The notes under the pieces were generated by a model that saw nothing but the letters and a program-made list of their open reading frames with translations, was not told where the DNA came from and ran no database searches. Position numbers and translations under genes: made by a program. 64,000 bases of DNA from Paramecium tetraurelia (taxonomy: Eukaryota > Ciliophora > Oligohymenophorea > Peniculida > Parameciidae), in the NCBI RefSeq assembly GCF_000165425.1, contig NW_001799444.1:1-64000 (forward strand). Reading direction: 5' to 3'. Positions within the stretch are counted from its first letter, which is position 1. Every line of letters begins with the position of its first letter. Below are positions 1 through 13,018 of this stretch, piece after piece.

Positions 1-2127
1 AGAGCGCCTATTTGCGTTGCTCAAATAAAACACTTGTTCTATTTGCATATATATTTATTATTAATTTCAGCATTATAATATAATTGTTATTAATTAGTAT
101 CACTCTCCCTATAAATAAATGGGCACCACAATAATATTAGTCATTAGTAGAGAGTTGACAATTCTACATATGATACTGACTCCATTTTTTGAAGTTTGAA
201 AATCCTAGTAATTTACAATCTCCAGTCCTGATTCAATTTCAAAAGAATTAAATATCCATAAGGTAAATTTGGGTAGTTAATGGGAGTACTTCACAAGATA
301 GTTCTGCATCCCACTATTTTAATACAATTAATATTATTTGAATTTATACAAGAGAGATTAACGCTATCCTTCTTAGAATCTATATTTTAGTGTGATTTTA
401 AATTCAAATTAAATTTAATTAATATTTTATTTTTGCATTATTTAACGTTAATGAAAATATTTATAAAGAAGAGCAAATTTAAAGTTAATCATACTATTTT
501 TTAAAAGCAAATTATGACCTACCCAATTTATAGAATCAAAAATCTGGTGGCAACAACATAGAATTGAATTAACTAAAAAAAGAACATCTTTGACATGAAA
601 ATGTAACCAAAATTTAAACATTTTTTTGACTTGAATTTGGTGCACGTGTAAGAGGTAATCTTTATGAGAAATTAAATAATAGTCTTAGAAAACAATTTTA
701 TAAATTTCTTTCTAAGCTTTACCGCACCATGGATTGTTTTCCTAAAATTAGTTGAGGATAGGAATGCAATAATCCATGTCTTATCCGTTTGATTCTACAC
801 GATTCAAAATAAAATAAACAAGGGAGTGTTTGATAATGGCATTGATCTTGAAACTCAGTAAATAACTGAAAAGACAATAATTACAATACACCATCGTATG
901 ATCCTCCATTCAATGTGGATTTCACAACTTGATGAAGTTATGCTTGATCCTTCAACATCAATTCTGCTCGTAAAAAGAATGATAATGAAATATCTTAAGT
1001 TGATAACTACAGCTGATTTAAGAATTATATTAACTATTCATAATGTCTTTTTTTATTTGTTCTTCTTAAATTTGGCCATTTCTAAACATTTCAATTGCTA
1101 TTGACATATTTTATTAAAAATTTTATTTGGTTCCTAATTACAACTGACTTGAGTTAATTGATTTTAAAAAATATAACCTAATTGCTTGTTAAGAATTATA
1201 ACACTTTCTATTTTTTTAGAATTTAATACTAGATTCTCTAAAATATTAAAAACTTTATGAATTTAATTCAAAATGAAATTTTAATTGAGTTTATTTTATT
1301 AAAGTCATTTTTGTTGAAATTCCTCTTCATCTATTGAAATTTGAATTTAATGAAATCTTATAGTAGGAATGCAAATAGTAGTTGAAATTTAATTTAATAT
1401 TCAAAACCTTAGAGTATAACTGAACTTTTCAAAGTTCTATGATGTCAAATTTATGTTTATCTTAATATCTATTTTATAAAAATGCAATAATTAATATACC
1501 TTTAATGAAGTATATAATCTAAAGGTACAATTTGTCATTAATTTATGGTCTAAATAACTTCTTGATTTTCAAACGACTCGAATTCAGAAATATTATTTTT
1601 GTAATGCTTTCCTCAATTAGATAAATTATCAGTACAATATTTAGCACCACTCAAAATAAAGTAGGAGTTTTCTCTTTATAATAGTTTATGATTCCTCAGC
1701 TCATCAAATCTCTCTAAAACTCTTTATTTGTACATTTTTATTCAATAGATATTTTTATCATAAACATTTTTCTAATATTAAGATTGTTTACTCCTCCATT
1801 ATTCTCTAAAATACTCTGTGTCTCATGTAATGAACTTGCTCAAAAATTTTTCTCTATGCCACATTGCAAATTTGATAAATATATTACAATTAGTTGATCT
1901 TATTGCTTAGAAATTTATTGAAGGATGACAGGGTAAGAATTTTTGTTAAAAGAATATATCATTTTAATAAACTTCTAAATTAAAAATGAAATCGAATAAT
2001 GGATGCAAATATTGTAACTTCAAACTGATATAAACTTAAAAGTCATTCTAAATAACTAACAATTGTTTGAGAGCAACTTTGTTTCAATTAAGAAATTGAT
2101 TCTAATTTTACACAATTTTGTTTAATT
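1..2127. other. Gene-poor, AT-rich 2.1-kb stretch
   Basis: No intact gene could be read here on either strand with TGA as the only stop. Frames are short and show none of the Lys/Glu/Gln-rich composition of neighbouring genes. The only protein-like signal is the possible ABC-ATPase remnant listed separately. The rest of the window is packed with genes, so this stretch stands out. It could be a subtelomeric flank, a decayed gene or unexcised germline sequence; nothing seen distinguishes these. Confidence 0.5.
740..1104 (+). pseudogene. Possible decayed ABC-ATPase fragment
   Basis: Around 747-762 the plus strand reads Ile-Ser-stop-Gly-Gln, which looks like an ABC signature (LSGGQ) with one Gly codon turned into TGA. 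Further on, in the open frame from about 830 to 1104, come an LDE...LDPSTS stretch near 920-960 and IILTIHN near 1024-1045, resembling Walker B, the D-loop region and the H-loop of an ABCG-like nucleotide-binding domain. Spacing between signature and Walker B is longer than in intact domains, and no Walker A or membrane part was found. I read this as a weak, degenerate remnant; chance resemblance is quite possible. Confidence 0.25.
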
Positions 2128-5100
2128 ATGGAAAGTTAGAATAATTCATTCTCAATGTTAAATAAATTTGGGTACATGTTTGAACCTACCGTTTTTTTGT
2201 TTATATAAATATCAGCAATGTCTGTTAAGTATAATTACACCTAATAATATAAATATCAAGAATATTTGAGAAAAGCCATTTATTTAATAAAAATAAAAGA
2301 AATAAATGTATCAAAAAATCCCTATTACTTTGTTTAGAGTAAGCAAGATTGGTATAAAAAAATATGCAACCAATAAAGTCTAAACAAGTAAATACACTTG
2401 GTTTAATTTTCTTCCAAAAAACATATTAGAACAATTTACGAAACAAGCAAACTTATATTTTTTAGTAAAATATATTATTATATCAAGATTTTGGCAGTTT
2501 TATAAGCAATACCAATCATTTCAATATCAGATGGTTAACCTACAATATTGCTACCATTAATTTTCATATTAATTGTTACTATGATGAAAGATTTATATGA
2601 AGACACAAAAAGAAAAAAAAGTGATAGATAGGAAAACGAGAATACATGCCTTTTAGAATCAGGCTAAATTTTATAATGGCAGGATATCCGTGTAGGCGAA
2701 GTTCTGAAAGTAAAAATCTGATATAACAAGATAAGAGAAAATGAATAGTTCCCGTGTGATGTCTTGCTTCTAAAGAGTGTTCAAAAAACAGGGGAATGTT
2801 ATATTGAGACAAAAAATTTAGATGGTGAAACTAACTTGAAATAAAAAAAAGTTCCATAATACCTTTTATAATAAGGAGCTGAAATGCTTAATCATTTAGT
2901 AGTCGAATACGATATGCCTAACAATTAGCTATATAAATTTTCAGGCTCCTGTTATTTCGACTTGGATAAAAATTAAGAAAATGATATTTTTTCGCTCTTG
3001 AACCAAAAGGAGATTTTGAATGATAAATTAACAATTCTGCAATCTTAAAGGAATAAGGATTAATAAACAAATCTTTTAATATCCTAAGTAAGGACTCTGG
3101 ATGAAGAAATAGAAAGAATAAAGATTTTAAAAATTGCATTAGATAATAATAATACCATTTTAAGAGGAAGCATTTTAAAAAATACAAGTCACATTATTTG
3201 TTTGGCATTATATACAGGGCACGATACTAAAATAATGAAAAATACAATCAAAGTCAAATATAAATAAAGTTCGCTTGAAAAGTAACTAGGAAAAAGAATC
3301 ATATTTATTTTTCTTCTTTAGTTAGGTATTTGTCTTTTTTCTTCTCTATATTATTCTATATGGTTTAATGAACATTATGAAACATTGACTTATTTAGAAA
3401 TAAAAAAATCAGGTTATGTTGACAATTCTTTTGCCTACAATTTTTTTGTAAGATTGGGAAATTGGATATTGATGTTTGGGTATTTTTCATGTTTATATAG
3501 AAATCTTGTTCCAATATCTCTACTGGTAACTTTAGAAACTGTTAAATTTTGTCAAGCATTTTTGATTTAATTTGATAAAAAGATGAGTTTAAATGAATAA
3601 AGATGCTCAGTTTAATCCTCAAACTTAAACGAAGAATTGGGACAGATTAGGTATGTTCTCAGTGACAAAACTGGAACCTTGACAAAAAATTAGATGATAT
3701 TTAAAAAAATATGTATAGATGGGACTTCATATGGTAATGATTATCAAAATAATTCACCTATTGATTTTGTATAATTTGATGATTAAACTTTTGTAGATAA
3801 ATTAAATTAAAATGATCCTATTATAGAGAAAACATTATTATTAATAACATTATGCCATTCTGCAATAATTTAGAAAGTTCAAGATGAATTGTATTATAAT
3901 GTTACTTCTCCTGATGAATTGGCTTTATTAAACTTTGCTAAAAAATTTTAAGTCACATATAATGGGATTGATGAGAACAACATAATAACAATAAATTATA
4001 GGGGGAAGCAAAAATAGTTTTAATTCCTATATTTATTTGAATTTACGAGTGAAAGAAAGTGCAGTTCAATATTGGTATGTGATAAGGAAACAAATTTAAT
4101 TTATCTATTCTCAAAAGGAGCAGATTCTGTAATGTTAAAGAAATAACTACACTAAAATATTGAAAAATCTAAGAATTAGTTTAACAAATATATATCTGAA
4201 TACTCTGAAAGAGGACTAAGAATTCTACTTTTAGGGTATAAAGAAATACATTGGAGTGAATATGCTTAATGGGAATCTTTATATAAATAAGTAATAACTC
4301 AGATGGAAAACAGGCAAGAAAAAATGGAGGCCTTATAAGACTAGTTAGAAAAAGATCTAACAATCTTAGGGTTAACTGGGATTGAAGACAAATTGTAAGA
4401 TAACGTTGACGAAACAATATATAGTTTGAGATAAGCTGGGATAAATATTTGGGTACTAACAGGAGATAAAATTGAAACTGCAATCAATATAGCAATATCT
4501 TGCAAATTGCTTGAATAAAAGATGAATATTTAAATAATATAGCAACCGATATATGAAGATATAATTGCAAATTTAAAATAAAGTGATGCTTTTGTTGTCT
4601 CAGGTGAATGTTTGACGTTAATTCTGGAAGATACTGTTTTAGAGAATTTATTTTCAAAAATTACTGAAAAATGCTAGTCTGTTTTATGTTGCAGAGTCAG
4701 CCCATTATAAAAGCAATAAGTAAATAATAAATTTATTTGAAGGTAGTTTGTTTTGTAAGAAAATATTTTTCTATGTCATCATCCTTAGCAATTGGAGATG
4801 GAGCAAATGATGTCAGTATGATAACAAGCGCAAATGTCGGAGTCGGTATCTTTGGGATAGAGGGATAACAAGCAGCAAGAGCATCCGATTATGCTATTGG
4901 AGAATTCTAGTAATTAAGATAATTATTGCTGGTACATGGAAGAGAATCATATAGAAAAAATTCAGAGTTAGTTTTGTACAATTTTTATAAAAATGTGATT
5001 TTGGTTTTTCCATAATTCTGGTTTTCCATTTACAATAATTTTAGTGGATAAAGAATTTATGACAACTTAATTTATTAGGCTTACAACATATTTTATACTT

Positions 5101-5711
5101 CTGTGCCCATCTTAATTTTTGCAATTTTCGATGCAGAATATTCAGAATAAATGCTTTATTAAAATAAATACTCAACATATTCTATAGGATTAACAAGTAA
5201 ATAAAACTTATTATTAATTAGATAGTTGCTTTAATACATAATTGTTTATATTAATGTTAGTTAATTCAATTTACTCATCAATAATTATTGCGTTTTTTAG
5301 CATTTATATTTTTGATCAAAGCACTCATTAAGAAGGCCGATAATTATCGTTTTGGTACACTGGCACAGTAACGTTTTGGTTGGCAATTTTAATATCCAAT
5401 TTAAGAATAGTAATCATTTCAAATACTTGGTCACCAGCACATATATTTTTCTTACTTGGGATGATTGCTATGTTCTTCTTCACTCTTTTAATTTTTGATG
5501 ATTTTACTTCTTTTGACGGAGTGTATAAAATCTTTTTAAGGTAATTGATATATCCAATTTTAGTGTATTTAGATCAACAGGATTTTATTTAGTTTGCATT
5601 CTTGTAGTTGGTTCGACATCTGTTATAGATCATCTATTAAATAAATTTACTTACTTTAATAAAAAACTACAACCAATTAACAATAGAATATACTAGTTAG
5701 AATCGTAATGA
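2128..5711 (+). CDS. P4-type ATPase (phospholipid flippase)
   Basis: Probable aminophospholipid-translocating ATPase of about 1,150 residues, which moves lipids to the cytosolic leaflet using ATP. TM1-TM2 and the KDLYED segment lie at 2440-2640. The phosphorylation motif DKTGTLT is at 3664-3684 (Asp near residue 505), the hinge motif GDGAND at 4795-4812, followed by the C-terminal TM block. Four short introns restore the frame: 2710-2730, 4720-4742, 5197-5221 and 5541-5563. In-frame TAA/TAG codons sit where Gln fits the family. The start is the first ATG after an in-frame TGA at 2068; ATGs at 2174 and 2218 are alternatives. The stop lies 38 bp from the stop of the convergent hydrolase gene. 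Confidence 0.9.
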
Positions 5712-5749
5712 AATTGATAAAAAATATGATAATAAAATAATTAAATATC

Positions 5750-6909
5750 TCATGAGAACACTATCTGTTGTTCTTTCTGGTTAGCGGAAGCATTTATATC
5801 AATTAATAATTATTCATAAACTCCTTTTGGATTTTCAAAATTAAGTTAATGGCCTGCATTCTCAATTATCCTAATATTGATGTTATTTTTATTCTTTGCT
5901 AAATTATATGCCCCTTTTTTGTCCATCCAATCTTGATCACCAAAATAAAAATAAATTGGAATATCATAAATATATTTTGTATGCTTTGTTAAAATATACT
6001 CTATTGAATCCCACCCTTTAGCTATTACTCTTGGGAATTGCAATAATAAAAATAGCGCCTTTTCTGAACCATCAGGTAAAGCTAACATTTCATCTATATA
6101 AGTTTGCCATACTTCATACTCTCTTCCTTCTAAGGACATTCGTTTTTTGAGATATTTTTTAATGAAATAATTTCCATACCACTTATCCTTAAGTTATTAG
6201 GGTGTAATTTGTTCACTCCACTTTTTGTGAGCATAATTGAAAAATATTCTCTACAGAAATGGGTACTTTGAGGTATCTTGTAATTTTCTAAATTAATTAA
6301 TCTTATACTTGATCTCGCTATCATCATAATATGTTCCTCCTGCAGGACTTAATAGAAATAGCCTTGAGAATAAATGGGGCATTCTTGTGAATAAATGAGC
6401 TGCTAAAAATCCACCGAATGAATGACCAATTAAAATTATTTTTTAATCCCTAATAAAATTCTCAATAAATTATGATATTGTTCCCATAAAGAATTCGATT
6501 GCATCTTCGTATGATTCCATTAAAATATCTGATTTGCTTGAGTATCCCATCCCTGGCAAGTCAATTGAATATATTCGAAATTTTCTAATTAATTGTTCGT
6601 AAATCCTACAATAATGAACATTCGATCCTCCATACCCATGAAGCATCAAAACTATTTCCTGTAAAATTATGATGAAATAGAACCTTATCAGACTCCCCTC
6701 CACAAAATGTGTGAATTTAATACAATTTTCCTTAATATTTAACTTCATAATCATATAAGAAGCAATTCAATCCAATTTTAATATCTAAATTGATAATTCA
6801 TACGGATACTGTAATGTTCAAGCAAATTTATCTCCTTTTTCCATCTCAATTCTTTTTTCTACTCCTCTGTCAATTAAACTGAGGAGGATTTACAACTACA
6901 ATTTAACAT
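5750..6909 (-). CDS. Alpha/beta hydrolase, ABHD4/ABHD5 (CGI-58) type
   Basis: About 370 residues. The nucleophile elbow GHSFGG is near residue 145, an oxyanion-side HGYGG lies about 60 residues earlier, the acid is in GDQDWMD and the catalytic His in AGHQLNFENP near the C terminus, so the whole triad is present. The family includes lysophospholipid/N-acyl-phosphatidylethanolamine hydrolases and lipase co-activators; human ABHD5 itself lacks the Ser, this protein has it, so hydrolase activity is plausible. Two 25-nt introns (6785-6809 and 6659-6683) bring the HTFCGG and HGYGG segments into one frame. Start chosen as the ATG opening the long frame; only 54 bp separate it from the stop of the upstream importin gene. 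Confidence 0.85.
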
Positions 6910-6963
6910 ATTATAAAAAATTAAAATATTATATAATTTTTAAAATCTATTGTTAATATTAAA

Positions 6964-9900
6964 TCACATAACATTGTATTATTTCAAATTTTAAGACTTC
7001 CTTTAAAAAGTTTTGACACTCATAATTTATCTTACACCTTGCTAATTCTGTGGATCAATTTCTCTAATTTATAATATTGAATTCAATAATATGTTGTCTG
7101 CTTGAGTTAAATGAGATAATGTTGTTGGATAGTTAATTTTTAGATAATGTAATATATTTTAAACTATCTAAGTTTGTTGTGTTTATGACATAATTTAGGT
7201 AGATTCAAGATCAACTAGGTTTTATTTTTCAATTTGGTTTTCTTTTTTGTAGTGTGACATCTCTTTCAAATGTACCTCTAATTGATTATCTTAATATTCT
7301 AGATCAAAACTTGGAATCGTTTTTTCCTACTTTACTATGGAGATATATTTTACTTATGAAGACAAATTTTGATTCCCAATCTTTTAATAAAAAGTGATTT
7401 TTTCTATATAAGCAGCATATTTATTGAGGAAATTATTGAATAATTATTCAATTATTGATTATCTATGTTGTTCTTCGTAAAGAAGATTTGAGTTTAAAAT
7501 TAAAAAGTGAATAATAATGAAATAAAACTTATAATTGTATACAGTTAATGCTCTTCCAAAAGTTAAATTCAAATATCCACTTGTGTTAATAATAATTTAT
7601 CTTAAATGGGTATTTAACAGTTTAGAATTGTCTATAATTACTGGCATAAAAATTGAAATAAAAGTTTTTGGTAAAATTTCTTTTTATTATAATTAAAGTG
7701 AAAGTATATTGTAAAATTATTCTGTTAACAACAAGCAGCATTCGTCTAAATTATAGAATTGATAAAATTGCTGAATCAAAATAGAAATTCTGATATTATC
7801 TTCAATGGAATTATTTTTTTAAAGTTCTGAATAAACAAATTTTAGCATCTAAGAAATCAATTAAAATATATACTATAGATATCCACTAAGGTTTTGATTT
7901 AACAACCTCAGAGGCATGAATTGTGCTTTGCAAAAATAGTTTAAAAACACTTTCGATGGTTAATTTTCCTTCTTTTTCAATAATAGCAGGTAAACTATCA
8001 TAAATAATATATATTATTTCTGTTAAACCCTTTGTATATGAAATGAATTTAGAGCAAGCATCAAAGATCTCATCTATAAACAATAAGTTTTCTGGTTGCA
8101 ATAAATAATTCAAAATTTAATTTAAAGTTGGTTCTATTTAGGCCTATTAAATAGTCTTAATAAATACCGTATATTTTAGAGTGTATGGCTGAGATAATAT
8201 TATATCTATAATTTTTATGCAACTAAAGACAATAGAGGTGTGATTAACATATTATGTCTGATTTGCCTTGATCTTTTTACACCCAAAATCAATTCTTCTT
8301 GCTATTGATTTCATTATGTCATCAAGGTAAGTATCCACAATTTCATTGCAATTCTAGACAACAATTGCAGCAAATTCATAATATATATCGAGTTCGCATA
8401 ATGCTAATTGATCACAAAATTCAAAATGTTGGAATGCTATTGAGTCTTCCATCTTAAGTTAAACATCCTAATTCTATATTAGATTAATTAGGCATTTAAC
8501 AGCAAATAACTTCACACCTCTTTTTTATTTAGGTTAGTTTAATATTCTAAAACAGAACTTTATGCATTTTTAAAAGGATTTCTCAGAGTTTGAAAATATT
8601 GATGGTAACACAATTTTTATGAATTCCATTCCCAAACACTTGCCAAGAGCATCAGCCTTTTTTTTCATATACTTTAAGTTTTGCTTCAAAAAGTATTCAA
8701 CACTTTATCTAACATCTTTTCTTGTAGTAAGCTATTTATTTAAGATACAAAATGATAGAATTATTGCATTATATCTTAAATCAGGCGGGCAAGTAAAGAA
8801 CTTACATTGAATAATTTCTGTTTGTAATTTGTTGCATAAATTTGTTTCTTAGATCACTTCAAAATGAAATAACAATAATTCATAACACATATCATAATAG
8901 TTCTTTAAGAATCCATCTATATTTTTGGAGAGTTTATCCAAAATTTATGCGATTAAACTTTTGATTGTATCATTCTAACTAAATTAATAATTTTTACATC
9001 TAATTTAATTATGGCTTATATATATTCATAAAAGTCTGTAGTATTTTCATAAAAGTTTGAATTTTCTTATTCGTCAAATATTAGGTTATCAAAAATTAAA
9101 TTGAATAAAAGCTGATGCTGATTATTGTAAAAGAATTCATAAGAAAAGGAATAATTCAAACATTCATTTACAAATTATAACACTGATAAGGATGTTGGGT
9201 GATCAAATTTTTTTTCCAAAAATGATTATATAAGTAATGGTAATATTTGATTAGTTAATTAGGCTAAGTAGGGTATCTATACTGAATCAAACTTTAATTG
9301 AGCTTGGACTTAAGATTAATTTTTTATGAGTATGCATAAAGATTTAAGCAAGTTTGAAGTAATGATGTTTTCAAGCAATAAATACTTTGAAATAAATTTT
9401 AATAAATGTTAATCTTGTGATAATAACAATAATTTTTCTTGTTAATAGCAGTTGTATTTTTAAACGCAGATAACTATTATACTGCTTAATGTTTTTCCAA
9501 TATGGATATCAATGCTTGAGTAATCAATGTATTAGAATTATTGAAATATTTGTTCTACAATAACCTACAATTATTAATCCAGAGTTCTAATATTAAATAG
9601 AAATCTTAACAATTGGTCCAAAATAAATAATATTGATGTGATAGATGTTGACATTTATTGATGATTTACTAAGGATTGTGACATTTATTGCAATAAAAAG
9701 TCAAATAATTCATTCTTTTCTTAAAATGCTTCAAAAACCATTCCAATAAGATGGGACATAAGTTTAATATGAGTTTTGTAATATTTAATTCCTAAATGTA
9801 TGGATAAGGAAAAAATAATTTACTAATCTTATTCTGATGTAATTTGAGAAAGTTTCTTTAATTACATAGTGGCAAAAATGACAAGTTGCTTGAACCTTTG

Positions 9901-10134
9901 AGAATTGTATTTTTAAGGATTCAACTACATAATTGAATCAAAGTGATAAATCGATCTAATTATCATAATTAATTTTAGTGAGAAATTGTTCTCCATGTAT
10001 AATTCAACAGTTTATAAATTTTCTTGGTTAGAATAAACCTTGGCGATGTAATCTAAAAGTTGATCCAATTCAACCACAGACAATCCTTCTGCAACTGGAA
10101 GCGTAAACAATTAGAGTAAATAACTTTAATTCAT
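6964..10134 (-). CDS. Importin-7/8-like nuclear transport receptor
   Basis: Roughly 1,040 residues of helical, HEAT-repeat-like sequence, the usual size for importin-beta superfamily receptors, which carry cargo through nuclear pores under Ran control. The match is best in the middle, where a block ending in FYEYIQ resembles the importin-7/8 segment that ends in DPYEYIR, and in the part around SYTKGLTEI. Two introns fix the frame: 8857-8888 (32 nt) and 7849-7873 (25 nt); without the latter the frame hits TGA at 7802. The C terminus (PTTLSHLTQADNILLNSI) runs to TGA at 6964. Start is the ATG at 10134, preceded by no other reasonable Met. Exact paralogue (7, 8 or a Cse1-like relative) is inferred. 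Confidence 0.72.
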
Positions 10135-10307
10135 GATTATAATTTAATTAAAATATTTTACATAAAATTTGTAATATAAAAACTGATATAATTTGAGAAT
10201 AAGGAGCTTAGAGCAGAAATTTAAAGGACCTCATTCTGAATAGCTATAAATTTAAAAGTTAGCTTTGAAAAATATAATTTATAATAATTTGCTTTATGTG
10301 GGTTATA

Positions 10308-12210
10308 TCAATGCGAATACCATTTTGGCTATCCATTAGCATCTTATATAACTAGTCTTCCATCATCCTACAAAATCAAAACAAAAGGAGGAGCATAGTT
10401 TCCAAAGTTTTACCCAGTAACCCAATATGGCATGCCTTTTGCATCTATCATTTATAATTCTCCTCCTGATTGATCAAACTTCAACCATACCGGGGGGATA
10501 GGTTGTCGGTTGAAATTTATAGCCTAATGTTATTATATTTATAAATACCGAAAAAATTGGTTATCTTGTCTAATTATGGAATATGAATAATCTGCCATCA
10601 TGAAAGAAAGATAAAGTAAACTATTAATTTGGACTTGTTAACATAAACCCTGAGACCATGGTTTTATTCGATGAAATGATATTTTAGTCATCATCCAACC
10701 ATCTTAACCTGTTTCCATGAGCCCAAACTCCCTTTTTTTTCCCTCCATTTACAAAAGTCCATTCACTAGATATTTAAATATTAATACCCATTTCCATGCA
10801 TATTGTTATCAACCCATTATCCATCATATTGCTATCTGTTGTTCCAAACCTGTTTACCTTATCCATTTTTTTTCCCATTTATAAATTGGCCTTCATATCT
10901 AGAATCCCCAATTACTAACACTCCCATCCCATTATACTAAAAATATTAAAATTCTCTAATACTTAATCATTAGCCCAATAACCTTCATAGTACCCGCCAT
11001 AACTAAATTAGAGTCTACCTTAACCATGTTTAAAATTATTCATCATATCTCCTGAATATTGATCACCATTTGGGTAAGTGAAATCCACTCTACCATTCAT
11101 AGGCTATTGAGCATAGCTATTTTGATATCTAACTTCATAATTTTGAACGAATTAATTCAATTATTAAGGAAGAACTTATTATTATTATTATTGTTATTAT
11201 TATTATTATTATTATGGCTATTAATATTATTAAAGTTATTATTAAAAGGATTCCTTTGTAGGAGCTTCTGTTGATTTTTACTCCTTTTACAAATAATCTT
11301 AAGGTTTCGATGTCTTGAAAGTGCATTGTACCTCTACTTCACCTACATTTGAACCGTCATAAAATATTGTAACTGTTTACAATTAATTCTCTTTTAGTGA
11401 TAATGAATCAGTAATTGAGGCATAACCTATAAGATTAATAAATTTCTTACCGCATCCTAAGAAATCATTCCATCCAATCAAGGACTCAGCCCAAACTTCT
11501 ATGTATAAAGTATCCTCATCTGTTTCTCTTGTAAATATGATTTCGTCATTCCATTTCGGTGTAGTGTGTCCAGCAGCATCAACAGAAGTGTTCATAGTTT
11601 CATTACCAAAATGAATAGTTAAGAAGGGATCCATTTTTAATAATAGGTTGGTATTCTTCTTTAATCGACCAAATTTTGGTTTGACAATGAACTTTCCTTC
11701 TGTATCTGGAGCCTTGATTTCTGGTAAATCTTTTCCAGTTGGATCTAAAGTAAATGTAGCTTCCAAACTGATCTCACCTGCTTTTTCACCATTATGAAAA
11801 AGTAGAAATGAAATTCTTTTTGGTTCATTATTTCCTTATCTTATAGAAGTCAAAGAAAATGCCCCTTCCCCAATAAGAATGTCAGAGGTTATAGTATTTT
11901 CACACCAAACTTGCCCTATGATTACATCTTGTTCTCCTAACAATTTTTAAAATGTGTGTGTACACCCTTCCCATTTTCTATTTAAAAAATAATAAGAAAT
12001 ATATATATACGGGTGTTTTCCCCCTTCCTTTGCAACAGGAGTCTTAAACTCTTGTCTTCCCATTATTAATTTGACGTAAGGATCCATAACTCCTATGAAT
12101 CTTACATCTCTCTCTAATAATGCATGCTTTATAGTCAGAAAAACTGGTCCTTTGAAACCTGGTGCTCTATTTTGTTCAATCACTGCTCCGGCGCTACTAC
12201 CACAACCCAT
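10308..12210 (-). CDS. C2-C2-polyGln-MORN-bulb-lectin protein
   Basis: About 590 residues with an unusual order of domains. The N terminus MGCGSS would suit N-myristoylation/palmitoylation. Two C2-like domains follow (DPYVKLIMGRQEF; later DPFLTIHFGNETM and TPKWNDEIIF), then a Gln run, then MORN repeats (YPNGDQYSGDM..HGQGRLQF, YEGQFINGKKNGQGK, YDGQWVDNNMHGNG), then a domain like bulb-type mannose-binding (B-) lectin with DGRLFIFHN and DGRLVIQDANGQPKW. Introns at 11978-12010, 10937-10962, 10766-10787 and 10524-10548 (22-33 nt) are needed to read the MORN and lectin parts. Likely a membrane-associated scaffold; C2 suggests lipid or Ca2+ binding. Function beyond that is unknown. Confidence 0.8.
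11176..11215. repeat. Trinucleotide run coding for polyGln
   Basis: About 13 TTA/TTG triplets on the plus strand. Read on the minus strand these are TAA/CAA codons, i.e. a Gln run inside the C2-MORN-lectin gene. The plus-strand frame over it gives a false Leu-rich protein. Confidence 0.9.
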
Positions 12211-13018
12211 TAAGTAAAGTAATATATTTTATGAATAAATTAGATAATTTTGTTTGAAATAGTGAAAAAAATAATAATTGCATTAAATCCAATTATTACG
12301 ATTCTATTATTTCAATTTTATATTCCCTATTATTGACACTTCATTCAATCTATAAAAGCAATGATGAGTAACACAAATAGGGTTAGCTAGTTTAATTAAC
12401 ACAAATTAAAAATAAAAATTATTATTATTATTGATTTATTATATTAATGTCATTGGCTTTTATTTGCAGAATATATGCAAATTCAAATTTAATCTTTTTA
12501 TCCTTTAAATTATTGGTATAATTCTTTTTCGAAATTCTATAAAATTCCAAAAATTAACCAGATAATAATTTCCTCTAATAGTCATTCATTGACAATATTT
12601 TCTATCTGATTGCTCATATTAATAGATTAAATGATAAAATCTATAATCTCTAATGATGATGCCTCATTTTGAAATGAGGATGATCTCGAAATTCTTTAAA
12701 TTTGTTATTATTTCTTATCAAAACTTTCATTCACTTAGAGTAAACTTCATTTTTGCTCATATATCTTTTACTCTCTCAATTATTATAGTTCTCATACACA
12801 ATTACTAAAGCCAGTCCCTCCTATTATCTTTGTAATAATGTAAAGAATATTAATTTATCTACTACCTTAAACAAAGTGTTAGGAATTAATAAAAGCGTTT
12901 TAATAGATATAATCATGTTTCCAAGCAAATTAGTTCTAACTACTCTATTCTAGTTGATAACTTTACTTTTCTTAAAAACTCAAATTTAGAATTATAAATA
13001 TTAATGAATATTGAATAA
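12211..13018. other. 808-bp stretch without a supported gene
   Basis: No recognisable gene. A plus frame from about 12655 stays open for about 128 codons, but at this base composition TGA is rare and the predicted protein has no feature supporting it. An 8-bp inverted repeat with a 2-nt loop sits at 12662-12679. Otherwise nothing seen. Confidence 0.5.

Noticed and set aside
448-645. Minus-strand open frame of 65 codons
   Set aside because: Low-complexity, hydrophobic translation of AT-rich DNA with no support; chance frame.
2710-2730. Frame break in the flippase as an unexcised internal eliminated sequence
   Set aside because: The 21 nt begin with GTA and end with AG and their removal gives the expected motif, so an intron explains it; no TA-bounded excision pattern is required.
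11059-11274. Plus-strand Leu-rich protein and minus-strand Ile-rich protein over the TTA run
   Set aside because: Both are other-frame readings of the Gln repeat in the C2-MORN-lectin gene.
12662-12679. Perfect short inverted repeat as a terminator or small RNA
   Set aside because: An 8-bp stem with a 2-nt loop is too small and isolated to mean anything in a eukaryotic genome.
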